A DNA stretch of 64,000 nucleotides from contig JADJYF010000026.1 of the NCBI GenBank assembly GCA_016719885.1, forward strand, positions 186,001 through 250,000, written 5' to 3'. Shown here in pieces: positions 8,992-20,350 of the stretch (position 1 is its first letter; each line of letters starts with the position of its first letter). Both the position numbers and the translations under genes were made by a program. The stretch is from Pseudomonadota bacterium (lineage in GTDB: Bacteria > Pseudomonadota > Gammaproteobacteria > Ga0077536). The notes below the pieces were generated by a model. It ran no database searches. It had not been told where the DNA came from and was given only the letters and a program-made list of their open reading frames with translations.

Positions 8992-9963
8992 TTATGCGCT
9001 GGAGCGTGCTGACTCGCCGTTGGCCTCGGTCACCGGCAGGCGAAACAGCCTGCGCGGCGCGACCCGACCGTCGGACAGGACCTCGCCGACCCCGATGAAT
9101 CGGCCAAAATCGTCGTACAGACGCAACAAACCGCTGGTCGGCGCCTTGGGCACCAGCACCGCGTTGCCGCGTTCCAGGTAAAAACTGCTCTCGGCCGTCA
9201 AATCGACACGCGGCATGAGGGTCAGGGCGCCGTCGATGGGCAACAGGCTGCGGTCGAGTTCCGCCTCGCCGCGCTGCGCCAGCCATTCCAGCCGTTCGAG
9301 GGTCCAGGCATCGGCCAGCTGGTAGGGGCCGACGCCGTCACGCCGCAGGCGCGACACGTAGCCGCCGCAGCCGAGCATCTCGCCGAGATCCTCGGCTAGG
9401 GTGCGCACGTAGGTGCCCTTCGAGCAGCCCACCGCCACTTCCAGGCGCGGGTTGTCGAAGGCCAGCACGTCGTAGGAGTGGATGGTCACGGTGCGCTTCT
9501 GCCGTTCCACCTCGATGCCCTGGTGGGCCAGCTTGTACAGCGGTTGGCCCTTGTGCTTGAGCGCCGAATGCATGGGCGGCAGCTGTTCGATGGCGCCGCG
9601 AAAATGAGCAATGGCGTCTTCCACCGCCTGGCGTGTCAGGCCTTCCGTGGAGCGCTCGTAGACCGTTTCGCCCTCGCTGTCGCCGGTGGTGGTACGGCGG
9701 CCCAGCGTGAATTCCGACAGGTAGCGCTTGTCGGCATCGAGCAGGAACTGGCAGACCTTGGTCGCCTCGCCGAAGCACACCGGCAGCAGCCCGGTGGCCT
9801 CGACGTCGAGATTACCGGTGTGGCCGGCCTTGGCCGCGCCGAACAGACGCTTGGCGGCTTGCAGCGCCGCGTTCGAGCTCACGCCGATGGGCTTGTCCAA
9901 CAGCAGGATGCCGTTGACCGGACGGCCACGCCGTTTGCGCGGACGGGAATGGGATTGCGCCAT
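8992..9963 (-). CDS. truB: tRNA pseudouridine(55) synthase TruB
   Basis: A 323-residue synthase that makes Psi55 in the T-loop of tRNAs. The N terminus is basic (about 1-16), followed by GILLLDKPIGVSSN. The catalytic aspartate is D53 in GHTGNLDVEATG, where most homologues read LDPxATG, so V-E replaces P-x. YLSEFTLGRRTTTGD and the C-terminal PUA-like extension are present. It starts 6 bases after rbfA. Confidence 0.96.
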   Translation of the reverse strand: MAQSHSRPRKRRGRPVNGILLLDKPIGVSSNAALQAAKRLFGAAKAGHTGNLDVEATGLLPVCFGEATKVCQFLLDADKRYLSEFTLGRRTTTGDSEGETVYERSTEGLTRQAVEDAIAHFRGAIEQLPPMHSALKHKGQPLYKLAHQGIEVERQKRTVTIHSYDVLAFDNPRLEVAVGCSKGTYVRTLAEDLGEMLGCGGYVSRLRRDGVGPYQLADAWTLERLEWLAQRGEAELDRSLLPIDGALTLMPRVDLTAESSFYLERGNAVLVPKAPTSGLLRLYDDFGRFIGVGEVLSDGRVAPRRLFRLPVTEANGESARSSA

Positions 9964-9969
9964 GAAGCC

Positions 9970-10332
9970 CTACTCGGCTTGCGGCGGCTCGCCACCGCGC
10001 AGCATTTGATGGATGCGATCGCCGCGCGCGATGGAGTCATCGAGCGCGAAACTCAGGACCGGCACGTTGCGCGTGCGCAGGGTCTGCCCAAGCACGCGCT
10101 GCAGGGCCGCCGCCTGGCCGCGCACCGCAGCCAGGAACGCTTCCTGCTGCCCTTCGTCCCCGTACACGCTCAGATGCACGGTGCCGTAGCGCAGATCCTT
10201 GGACACCTCGACTTCGGTGATCGTCACGAGCGCCACGCCATGGTTTCGCGCCAGGGCGTTGATCGGTTCGGCCAGCGCCTTGCGCACGGTTGAAACCGCG
10301 CGGTCGGTGCGACTGAATTCCCGTCCGGCCAT
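9970..10332 (-). CDS. rbfA: 30S ribosome-binding factor RbfA
   Basis: A 120-residue KH-fold factor for late 30S maturation and cold adaptation. ATG 10332 (MAGREFSRTDR) is chosen because the 16 codons upstream in frame overlap the end of infB and do not look like RbfA. VTITEVEVSKDLRYGTVHLSV is the core signature, and RNVPVLSFALDDS is near the C terminus. It follows infB with a 7-base gap and precedes truB. Confidence 0.95.
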   Translation of the reverse strand: MAGREFSRTDRAVSTVRKALAEPINALARNHGVALVTITEVEVSKDLRYGTVHLSVYGDEGQQEAFLAAVRGQAAALQRVLGQTLRTRNVPVLSFALDDSIARGDRIHQMLRGGEPPQAE

Positions 10333-10339
10333 CGTGCGC

Positions 10340-12995
<2,656 letters not shown>

Positions 12996-13003
<8 letters not shown>

Positions 13004-14594
13004 CGGCGCGCTCCTCGGTCTGATTGTTCTGTCCGGCTTCGGCGAACCACGGCTCGCGTGCCTTCATGATGAGCGCCGCGGCGCGCTTTTCGTCCAGGTC
13101 GCCGATTTCAAGAAGCTCGTCCACCGATTGCTCGGCCAGATCATCCATCGTCTTGATGCCCGCCGCCGCGAGGCGGAAAGCCAGCTCTTCGTCCATGCCT
13201 TCCATGCCCAGCAGATCGTCGGCCGGACGCTCATCGCCGAGCCGCTCTTCGTTGGCGATGGCGCGCGTCAACAGCACGTCCTTGGCCCGCTGCCGCAGTT
13301 CCTGCACCAGGCTCTCGTCGAACTCGTCGACGTCGAGCATTTCCTGCTCGGGCACATAGGCAACTTCCTCGATCGAAGTGAAGCCTTCCTGCACCAGGAT
13401 TGCGGCCACCTCCTCGTCGACGTCCAGAAGTTCCATGAACATCTTCTGGTTCTTGTGGACCTCGGCCTCGCTCTTCTGCTCGGCCTGGGACTCGGTCATG
13501 ACATTCAGTTCCCAGCCGGTCAGGTGACTGGCCAGGCGCACGTTCTGGCCGTTGCGGCCGATGGCCTGGGACAACTGCTCCTCGACCACCGCGACGTCCA
13601 TGGCGCGAGTGTCCTCGTCGACCAGGATCGACACCACCTCGGCGGGCGACATGGCATTGATGACGAACTGCGCGGGATTCTCGTCCCACAGGATGATGTC
13701 GACGCGTTCACCGCCCAGTTCGTTGGACACTGCCTGCACGCGCGAACCGCGCATACCGACGCAGGCGCCGATGGGGTCGATGCGCTGGTCACGCGAGCGC
13801 ACGGCAATCTTGGCGCGCAGGCCCGGATCGCGCGCCGCGTGCAACACTTCGATGACGCCCTCGCCGATTTCCGGCACTTCGAGCTTGAACAATTCGATCA
13901 GCAGTTCCTTGGCGGTGCGGCTGACGAACAGCTGCGGGCCGCGCTTCTCGGGACGCACGTCATATAAATAGCCACGGATGCGATCGCCCGAGCGCACCAT
14001 TTCGCGCGGGATGAGCTGGTCCTTGGTGATGACCGCTTCGGCATTGCCGCCGAGGTCGATGTAGACATTGCCGCGGTCGACGCGCTTGACGATGCCCATT
14101 ACCAGTTCGCCTACGCGATCCTTGTAGGCGTCGACGACCTGCGCGCGCTCGGCTTCGCGCACTTTCTGCACGATGACCTGCTTGGCGGTCTGCGCGGCGA
14201 TACGGCCGAATTCAGCGGCTTCCAGTGGTTCTTCGATGAAGTCTCCGCCTTTCAACGCGGGGTTCTGCGCGAGCGCGTCGCTCAGCCAGATCTGACGGTC
14301 CGGATAGGGCAATTCGCCGTCGGCGATTTTTTCTTCCGCCGCGAGCGCCTCGGCATAGGCTTCGTCATGTTCATCGAGCGCGGGACGGTTGGCGGGATCG
14401 ATCACTTCCCAGCGCCGGAATGCCTGGTAATCACCGGTCGCGCGGTCGATGGCCACGCGGCAATCGACATCGGCTTCGAAGCGCTTCTTGGTGGCGCTGC
14501 CGAGCGCCGCTTCGAGGGCATCGAAGATGATTTCCTTGCCTACGCCCTTCTCGTTGGAGACGACATCGACGACAGTTAGAATTTCTTTGTTCAT
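12996..14594 (-). CDS. nusA: Transcription termination/antitermination factor NusA
   Basis: A 532-residue RNA-polymerase-binding factor. It has an N-terminal RNAP-binding domain, an S1 domain (VGELVMGIVKRVDRGNVYID near 138), two KH domains (GACVGMRGSRVQAV, then IGRNGQNVRLAS) and two C-terminal acidic repeats (about 370-520), as in proteobacterial NusA. It lies 21 bases after rimP. Confidence 0.97.
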
Positions 14595-14615
14595 CAGTTA
14601 TATACCTATACTGAC

Positions 14616-15101
14616 TCAGTCCGCCGCGGGCTGCCGCTGGCGATTCATCTCAGCCGTCCAATCCGGCACCAGCCGCGAGCGCTCGACTTCGCGGTACGGG
14701 ATCTCCAAGGACTCACCCTCCACTTCCACGGTCAAGGTCTCGTCGCCGACCGCACGCAACCTGCCACTCACGCGGCGCCGCCCGCCGACCAGCGCGCGCA
14801 GGCGCAGGGCCACCTCTTCGCCGATGAAACGACGATGCTGCTCAAGTGTGAACAACGGTCGATCAAGACCCGGCGAGGAGACTTCCAGCGTGTATTCGCC
14901 GCGCACCAGTTGCTCGGCGTCAAGCAGATCGCTGACCTGTCGGCTGACGCGTTCGCAATCGTCGACCGTGATGCCATCGGCGTGGTCGATGTACAGGCGC
15001 AGCAGTTGCGATGCGCCGCCCCGACTGCGTTCGACGCCGAGCAGCTCGTAGCCCAGCCCCGTCACGGTCGGTTCCAATTGCGAATGTATGCTTACCGTCA
15101 A
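14616..15101 (-). CDS. rimP: Ribosome maturation factor RimP
   Basis: A 161-residue 30S maturation factor. LRLYIDHADGITVDDCERVSRQVSDLLD and YTLEVSSPGLDRPLF are split across its two domains and are diagnostic of the family. It is the first protein gene of the nusA-infB operon, downstream of the initiator tRNA gene and a terminator hairpin, so its expression probably depends on read-through or an unseen promoter. Confidence 0.96.
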   Translation of the reverse strand: MTVSIHSQLEPTVTGLGYELLGVERSRGGASQLLRLYIDHADGITVDDCERVSRQVSDLLDAEQLVRGEYTLEVSSPGLDRPLFTLEQHRRFIGEEVALRLRALVGGRRRVSGRLRAVGDETLTVEVEGESLEIPYREVERSRLVPDWTAEMNRQRQPAAD

Positions 15102-15119
15102 GCCGATTTTCTCCAGCCC

Positions 15120-15153
15120 AAAATAAAAAGCCCCGAATACCCGGGGCCTTTTA
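15120..15153 (-). terminator. Intrinsic terminator between the initiator tRNA and rimP
   Basis: On the minus strand GCCCCG and CGGGGC form a 6-bp GC stem (15130-15147) with a 6-base loop. A-rich bases precede it and TTTTTATTTT follows it. It would end the tRNA transcript and control entry into the rimP-nusA-infB operon, matching the metY arrangement of enterobacteria. Confidence 0.85.
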
Positions 15154-15156
15154 GGT

Positions 15157-15233
15157 TGGTAGCGGGGGCAGGATTCGAACCTGCGACCTTCGGGTTATGA
15201 GCCCGACGAGCTGCCAGACTGCTCCACCCCGCA
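15157..15233 (-). tRNA. metY: Initiator tRNA-fMet (anticodon CAU)
   Basis: A 77-base cloverleaf including an encoded 3' CCA. The anticodon stem TCGGG-CTCATAA-CCCGA carries the three consecutive G:C pairs typical of initiators. The T arm is GCAGG-TTCGAAT-CCTGC. The acceptor stem pairs from base 2; bases 1 and 72 are T and T, an unpaired end as expected for an initiator, though most bacteria use C:A. It heads the rimP-nusA-infB cluster. Confidence 0.97.
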
Positions 15234-15246
15234 ATTGAGCTACCGG

Positions 15247-15275
15247 ATGATAGAGATGCATCGAGGATTGTTCAA
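15247..15275 (-). promoter_or_regulatory. Promoter of the initiator tRNA operon
   Basis: TTGAAC (15270-15275) and TATCAT (15247-15252) on the minus strand are 17 bases apart. This places the transcription start about 7 bases before the tRNA 5' end. It is the best promoter match near this operon. Confidence 0.75.
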
Positions 15276-15289
15276 GAGCTAATTGGCAT

Positions 15290-16405
15290 TCAAGCCAATT
15301 TAATTGCGACGCGTCGTCGTCCCCAGCGTCCCGCCGCACTGCCGAAGTGTCCCGCGCAAGGCGTTGCGCAGCGTGGACACTTGCCGTCGGCCGTGAGCGT
15401 GTAGTCCTTGATCTCGTACCAGTCGCGTTGAATGAGGGTGTGGCCGCAGGTGTGACAGCGGGTGGCGTCGCCGGCCGCGTCGTGCACATTGCCGGTGTAG
15501 ACATGACGGAGTCCGGCATCGAGCGCTATCTGGCGCGCGCGCGTCAGCGTGGCCGGCGGCGTCGCCGCGACGTCGCGCATTTTCCAGTCGGGATGAAAAG
15601 CGCTGAAGTGGAGCGGCACACTCGCGCCCAGGTGTTCACGCACCCACGCGCTCAAGGCGCGCAGTTCCGCATCGCTGTCGTTCATGCCCGGGATCAGCAA
15701 CGTGGTGATCTCGAGCCAGGTGCGGGTCTCGTGCGCAATGTATTCGAGGGTGTCCAGCACCGGCGCCAGCGCGCTGCCCGTGACGCGACGGTAGAAGTCC
15801 TCGCTGAAGGCCTTCAGGTCGACGTTGGCGGCGTCCATGGCGGCAAAGAATTCGGCGCGCGGTTCGGCGCACACGTAGCCGGCCGTCACCGCCACGGTTT
15901 TGATGCCGCGCGCATGACAGGCGGCCGCGATGTCGAGCGCGTACTCGTGGAAGATGACCGGGTCGTTGTAGGTGAAGGCAACGCTTACGCAGGCGCTGGC
16001 CTCGGCGGCGGCCGCGATATCTTCCGGCATCGCGCGCACCGTCAAGGTGTGATGCTGCCGCGACTTGCTGATGTCCCAGTTCTGGCAGAACTTGCAGGCC
16101 AGGTTGCAGCCCGCCGTGCCCAGCGACAGCACCGCGCTGCCCGGATGGAAATGGTTGAGCGGCTTCTTTTCTATCGGGTCGATGCACAGACCGCTCGAAC
16201 GACCATAGCTGGCCAGCACTACGCCGTCGGCGGTGGCGCCGCGCACGAAACACAGGCCCCGCTGACCGCTGTGCATGCGGCACGCCCGCGGGCATAGATC
16301 GCATTGCACACGGCCGTCCTCCAGGCGGTGCCAGTAGCGGGTCGGGATGGTCGCCTCCGGCTCGAAATCGCCGAGGCCGTCCCCATGTACGAATGTGTCG
16401 CTCAT
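15290..16405 (-). CDS. amrS: AmmeMemoRadiSam system radical SAM enzyme
   Basis: A 371-residue radical SAM protein related to pyruvate-formate-lyase activators. The 4Fe-4S cluster motif is C100-x3-C104-x2-C107 in GCNLACKFCQNW. A Cys-rich N-terminal segment CDLCPRAC near 35-42 and a C-terminal zinc-ribbon-like set (CHTCGH and CPRCATPC) flank the barrel. It is divergent from amrB and amrA, 57 bases away, completing the three-gene set. The substrate is unknown; the family is thought to modify a protein or small molecule together with the Memo and AMMECR1 partners. Confidence 0.9.
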   Translation of the reverse strand: MSDTFVHGDGLGDFEPEATIPTRYWHRLEDGRVQCDLCPRACRMHSGQRGLCFVRGATADGVVLASYGRSSGLCIDPIEKKPLNHFHPGSAVLSLGTAGCNLACKFCQNWDISKSRQHHTLTVRAMPEDIAAAAEASACVSVAFTYNDPVIFHEYALDIAAACHARGIKTVAVTAGYVCAEPRAEFFAAMDAANVDLKAFSEDFYRRVTGSALAPVLDTLEYIAHETRTWLEITTLLIPGMNDSDAELRALSAWVREHLGASVPLHFSAFHPDWKMRDVAATPPATLTRARQIALDAGLRHVYTGNVHDAAGDATRCHTCGHTLIQRDWYEIKDYTLTADGKCPRCATPCAGHFGSAAGRWGRRRVAIKLA

Positions 16406-16462
16406 GCCTCACATATGGATGGGCGACCTATACTTTTCAACATCGGAACGAGAGCGCGAACG

Positions 16463-17230
16463 ATGAACGGCGGATGGACGCGGGCGGCGGCGGTGGCGGG
16501 ACTTTTCTACCCGGCGGACGGGCCGACGCTGCGCGGCGAAGTGCGGCGCCTGCTGGACGGCGCGCGGAGCGAGCACGGCCTGCGACCGCGCGCCCTCGTC
16601 GTGCCGCACGCCGGGTACATCTATTCCGGCGCGGCGGCGGCGGCTGCCTATGCGCGCCTCGCGCCGTGGCGCGACGTCATCAAGCAGGTGCTGGTGCTCG
16701 GGCCACCGCACCGGGTGCCGGTGCGCGGCTTTGCGGCGAGCAGCGCCACGGCGTTCGCCACACCGCTGGGCGAGGTCAGGACCGCATCTGGCAATATCGA
16801 TATCAACGACGCCGCCCATGCCGAGGAACATTGCATCGAGGTGCAACTGCCGTTTCTGCAGATCGCGCTCGGCGACATCGTCGTGCAGCCGCTGCTGGTG
16901 GCCGAGCCATCGGCGGCACGCGTGGCCGACCTCATCGCGCCGGCCTGGGAGCGCGACGACTGCCTGACCGTGATCAGCACGGATCTCAGCCATTATCTCG
17001 ACTACGAGGCGGCGCGACTTCGCGACCGCGCCACCGACCACAGCATCATGCACCTCGACAGCACGCGCATCGGCCCGCGGCAAGCCTGCGGCTGTCATGC
17101 CCTGAACGGCCTGCTGCATCTCGCCGCGCGGCGAGATGCAGCCATCGAGCGGCTCGCACTGTGCAACTCGGGCGATACCGCCGGCGACCGCTCGCGGGTG
17201 GTGGGTTATGCCGCCTATGCCGTGCACTGA
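16463..17230 (+). CDS. amrB: AmmeMemoRadiSam system protein B (Memo family)
   Basis: A 255-residue homologue of eukaryotic Memo1, a fold related to extradiol dioxygenases that binds metal. Conserved His, His and Cys positions are visible in VPHAGYIYSG, LGPPHRV and CNSGDTAG, with STDLSHYLDY between. ATG 16463 gives the family N terminus AAVAGLFYPADG. amrA starts 7 bases after it. The enzymatic role in bacteria is not established. Confidence 0.9.
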   Translation: MNGGWTRAAAVAGLFYPADGPTLRGEVRRLLDGARSEHGLRPRALVVPHAGYIYSGAAAAAAYARLAPWRDVIKQVLVLGPPHRVPVRGFAASSATAFATPLGEVRTASGNIDINDAAHAEEHCIEVQLPFLQIALGDIVVQPLLVAEPSAARVADLIAPAWERDDCLTVISTDLSHYLDYEAARLRDRATDHSIMHLDSTRIGPRQACGCHALNGLLHLAARRDAAIERLALCNSGDTAGDRSRVVGYAAYAVH

Positions 17231-17237
17231 AGCGCCA

Positions 17238-17807
17238 ATGTGGGACACCGATGAGCTCGCGCTGCTCGGCGAATTGGCCGTCGCGACAATACGCGCGGTG
17301 CTGCATGGCGAGGCGACGCTACCTACCGACCCGCGCTACGCGCGCTTCGCGACGGCGGGCGCCTCGTTCGTCACCTTGCTGCAGGACGGACGTCTGCGCG
17401 GCTGCATAGGCTCACTGCTGGCCGAGCGTCCGCTACGCGATGACGTGGCCGCCAATGCGCAGGCGGCGGCACTGCGCGATCCGCGTTTTGCGCCGCTGGC
17501 CGTGCTTGAATTGCCGCGCACCGAGGTCGAGGTATCGGTGCTGTCGACACCAAGACCCATGCGGTTTTCCGACGAGGCGGCGTTCTATCGCGAGCTGCGG
17601 GTCGGGGTGGATGGCTTGATCGTCGAACACCGCGGACGGCGCGCGACCTACCTGCCGAGCGTATGGCGGCAACTGCCCGATGCGCGCACTTTCGTGCGGG
17701 AATTGCGCCGCAAGGCCGGCATCGAAGAAGTCCTGCCCCTCACCGCGCTGAACGTGCAGCGCTACATCACCCAGCACTCGGCGCCGCGGCCGTTGGCAGC
17801 GACCTGA
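17238..17807 (+). CDS. amrA: AmmeMemoRadiSam system protein A (AMMECR1 domain)
   Basis: A 189-residue AMMECR1-domain protein. The invariant loop GRLRGCIGSL is at about 50-60, followed by NAQAAALRDPRF and a C-terminal PSVWRQLPDARTFVRELRRKAG. It is co-directional with amrB and 7 bases from it, and divergent from amrS. Its biochemical function is unknown. Start ATG 17238 is selected because upstream codons overlap amrB. Confidence 0.9.
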   Translation: MWDTDELALLGELAVATIRAVLHGEATLPTDPRYARFATAGASFVTLLQDGRLRGCIGSLLAERPLRDDVAANAQAAALRDPRFAPLAVLELPRTEVEVSVLSTPRPMRFSDEAAFYRELRVGVDGLIVEHRGRRATYLPSVWRQLPDARTFVRELRRKAGIEEVLPLTALNVQRYITQHSAPRPLAAT

Positions 17808-17817
17808 CGCCGCGCGC

Positions 17818-18708
17818 TCATCTCACGTTGCAGACCCCGATCGAATCGCGTGCACACACGCGGCCGTCGGTCCAGATGGCGTTGGCCAGGCGCGCCGCGC
17901 TCAGTTCGGCGCCGACCAGCGAGGCGCCGCTCAAGTCGGCGTAACTCAGATCGGCGCCGGTCAGGCGCGCGTGGTTGAGCACCGCGCGCTTGAGGCTCGC
18001 GCCCACCAGGCGGGCCTGGCGTGCATCGGCAAGCGTGAAATCGACACTGGTCAGATCGGCGTAGGCGAAATCGACGCCACGCAGACGCGCGTTGGCCAAG
18101 CTGCTGCCGCGCAACTGCGCGTTGCGCGCCGACATGCCCTCGAGGTTGAGCTGGCCGAGTTGCTGTGCAGGCTTGGCGCAGAAATCCCAGTTGATGCCGC
18201 TGGCCGCCGTGGCCCGGCAATCCGGCGCGGCGACCTCGGGCGCGCCCGCCAAGCGCATGGCCAAGGCCAGGCACACCGACAGGGCGAATCCCGTCGCGAG
18301 CAGGGCCAAGCGCGCATTACTCATTGCCGCAGGGGGACGCAGGCTGGCCCACACGCGCTCCGAACGCGCGCGGCGATTGACGACCGCAAGATCTTCGGCC
18401 GCGCGACGATCGTCGCCGTCGCGTTGCTCGGCGCCGAGGTCCACGCTCACCGCGTCGCTCGCCCGGCGACGCTGGGCGCGACGTTCGTCATGCACACCGC
18501 CCACCAGCGCGCCCGCCGTCGGCAGGCGCGGCAGCACTTCGGCCGGCGTCAGCCAGTCCTGTTGATCGACGCTCAGCCGGTCTTCGGCGTGGATGCGTCC
18601 GAGGCCGACATTGCGCGCGATGACGTCCCAGCGATAGGGACCGCGCACCTGCTCGCCGCGGCGTACATACCAAAGCTCGTTCGTGGTTTGATCAGGCGTC
18701 GCGCCCAT
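17818..18708 (-). CDS. Membrane protein with GYF-like N domain and periplasmic pentapeptide repeats
   Basis: A 296-residue protein from ATG 18708; an in-frame start at 18747 would add 13 residues. Residues ~10-60 resemble a GYF_2 domain (ELWYVRRGEQVRGPYRWDV). An Arg-rich linker and one hydrophobic segment (ARLALLATGFALSVCLALAM) follow. The C-terminal half is A(D/N)LxG-type pentapeptide repeats (NARLRGVDFAYADLTSVDF), expected to form a quadrilateral beta-helix outside the membrane. The function is not known. It is divergent from the FliK-like gene. Confidence 0.75.
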   Translation of the reverse strand: MGATPDQTTNELWYVRRGEQVRGPYRWDVIARNVGLGRIHAEDRLSVDQQDWLTPAEVLPRLPTAGALVGGVHDERRAQRRRASDAVSVDLGAEQRDGDDRRAAEDLAVVNRRARSERVWASLRPPAAMSNARLALLATGFALSVCLALAMRLAGAPEVAAPDCRATAASGINWDFCAKPAQQLGQLNLEGMSARNAQLRGSSLANARLRGVDFAYADLTSVDFTLADARQARLVGASLKRAVLNHARLTGADLSYADLSGASLVGAELSAARLANAIWTDGRVCARDSIGVCNVR

Positions 18709-18777
18709 GCTGCATGTCCTGCCGCGTTTCACCGTCAGCGCGGTCAAGTTTCGGTGCGCGCTGCCGCTGCACCCGTC

Positions 18778-20010
18778 ATGGAGATCCAGTTTCCGACCAT
18801 TGCCACCAGCGCGACGACGATCGCGACACCGGTAGCGGCCCGTCTGGCCGCGGCGCTGTCATGGTCGGTCAATGACATCCTGGTCGCAAAAGTTGTCGGC
18901 AAAACCCCGGAAAACTTCACCGAGCTCGCGATCGGCAAGCGCATCGTGGTGGCACGCACCGACGCGCCGCTGGAGGTCGGTCAGAAACTCAATCTGAAGG
19001 TCACGTCGACCGGCGACACGACGGTCATGAAAGTGATCGGTCACGAGCCGGCGGCCGCCGCCAACACCCTCGGTCGCGCACTCGCCCGCGTGCTGCCGCA
19101 ACAGGCGACGATAGAGGACACCGAACGCCTGATGAAGAGCATCGACATCCTCGGCCAGGATGTTCGCGGCCTCGGCGCGGCCTTGGGCCGTAGTGCCGCG
19201 GCCACGCTCGCGAGCGACGTGCAGAACCTGCGCAATGCGCTGCCGAGCGCCGAACAGCTGCAGAACGCGCCGCAGTTGCGCAGCGCCGTCGAACAGGCGG
19301 CACTGCCGACCGAGGCCCGCCTGCGGGCCTCCGTCCAGGAGGGCGGCACGCCCGACGTGGGTGGTGATGTGCGCGCGCAGTTCGCGCGCCTCGCCGCCGA
19401 CATTGCCACCCTGCCCGCGGCAGCGCGCGGCGCACTCGACAAGCTTGTGCATGAAACCCTGCACGCCCAGGCCGTGGCGCGGCACGATACCGCCCAGCCC
19501 ACGGCGCAGAACCTGGACAGCGCGCCTCCGTCGAACGCCGGCGCGGAACACCGCGCCACCGACATCAAGAGCCTGGTCGAGAGCGTGGTGGCGCGCCTCG
19601 AATCGAATCAATTACAGCATGCCGGCCAGAGCGCGGGCCAAGCGACGCCCTTGATGATCGACCTGCCCGTCGCGCGCGGTCCGCATACCGACCTGTTGCA
19701 CATGGAAGTGGAAAGCGACGGCCACCAGAACGACACCGACGCACCGGCGCGCACCAGCGTCACGCTCAATCTCAAGTTGGATGGCGGCCATGAATTCAGC
19801 GCGCGCCTGCAGCTGGCGGGCGACACCCTGAGCCTGCGCCTCGGTTCGACCGACGCCGAATTCAACGGTGAAATCGCCGAACGCATCGGCGATTTACAGC
19901 GTGACCTCGCCGGCGCCGGACTCGAGGTCAATCAGATCTTCATCGCACCCGTGGCGGTTTCAGCGCGACCGCGCATCGGCGCGCGCCAGTTGATCAACGA
20001 AAAGGTGTAG
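18778..20010 (+). CDS. FliK-like flagellar hook-length control family protein (orphan)
   Basis: A 410-residue protein. Its C-terminal ~100 residues (LNLKLDGGHEFSARLQLAGD and the LGSTDAEFNGEIAERI stretch) fit the Flg_hook domain. The N-terminal part holds a beta-rich GQKLNLKV module and a long low-complexity Ala/Gln linker. Flagellar FliK senses hook length and switches FlhB specificity. Here only an FlhB-like C domain follows, 3 bases downstream, and no other flagellar gene is in the window. Start ATG 18778. Confidence 0.75.
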   Translation: MEIQFPTIATSATTIATPVAARLAAALSWSVNDILVAKVVGKTPENFTELAIGKRIVVARTDAPLEVGQKLNLKVTSTGDTTVMKVIGHEPAAAANTLGRALARVLPQQATIEDTERLMKSIDILGQDVRGLGAALGRSAAATLASDVQNLRNALPSAEQLQNAPQLRSAVEQAALPTEARLRASVQEGGTPDVGGDVRAQFARLAADIATLPAAARGALDKLVHETLHAQAVARHDTAQPTAQNLDSAPPSNAGAEHRATDIKSLVESVVARLESNQLQHAGQSAGQATPLMIDLPVARGPHTDLLHMEVESDGHQNDTDAPARTSVTLNLKLDGGHEFSARLQLAGDTLSLRLGSTDAEFNGEIAERIGDLQRDLAGAGLEVNQIFIAPVAVSARPRIGARQLINEKV

Positions 20011-20013
20011 GAC

Positions 20014-20337
20014 ATGGCGCGCGAACAAGCGGTGAATGTCGCGGTGGCCTTGCACTGGGACGGCCAATCGGCGCCGCGCGTGACGGCCAAGGGCCGTGGC
20101 GAGATCGCCGAGCGCATTCTCGAACTGGCGCGTAAACACCAGGTGCCTATCGACCAGGAACCGGCATTGATAGAAGTGCTGGCGGAAGTCGAACTCGGCC
20201 GCCAGATCCCTGACAAGCTGTTCGTGGCGATTGCGCAGGTGATCTCCTTTGCCTACACGGTGCGCGGCCAGTTGCCCGAACACCTGCTCGCGCGCCGCCC
20301 CGACCTCCTCGCGCGCGGCGCCGCCAAGGCGCCGTGA
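20014..20337 (+). CDS. FlhB C-terminal-domain-like protein (FhlB/FlhX type)
   Basis: A 107-residue protein equivalent to the cytoplasmic FlhB_C domain, the export-switch domain of type III secretion. VNVAVALHWD, APRVTAKGRGEIAERILELA and VELGRQIPDKLFVAIAQVISFAY match that domain. It has no membrane part and no NPTH autocleavage motif; it begins almost where FlhB would be cut. Its pairing with a FliK-like gene suggests a mimic or modulator of the substrate-specificity switch, which is an inference. Confidence 0.85.
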   Translation: MAREQAVNVAVALHWDGQSAPRVTAKGRGEIAERILELARKHQVPIDQEPALIEVLAEVELGRQIPDKLFVAIAQVISFAYTVRGQLPEHLLARRPDLLARGAAKAP

Positions 20338-20350
20338 TCCCGCTCGCGCG

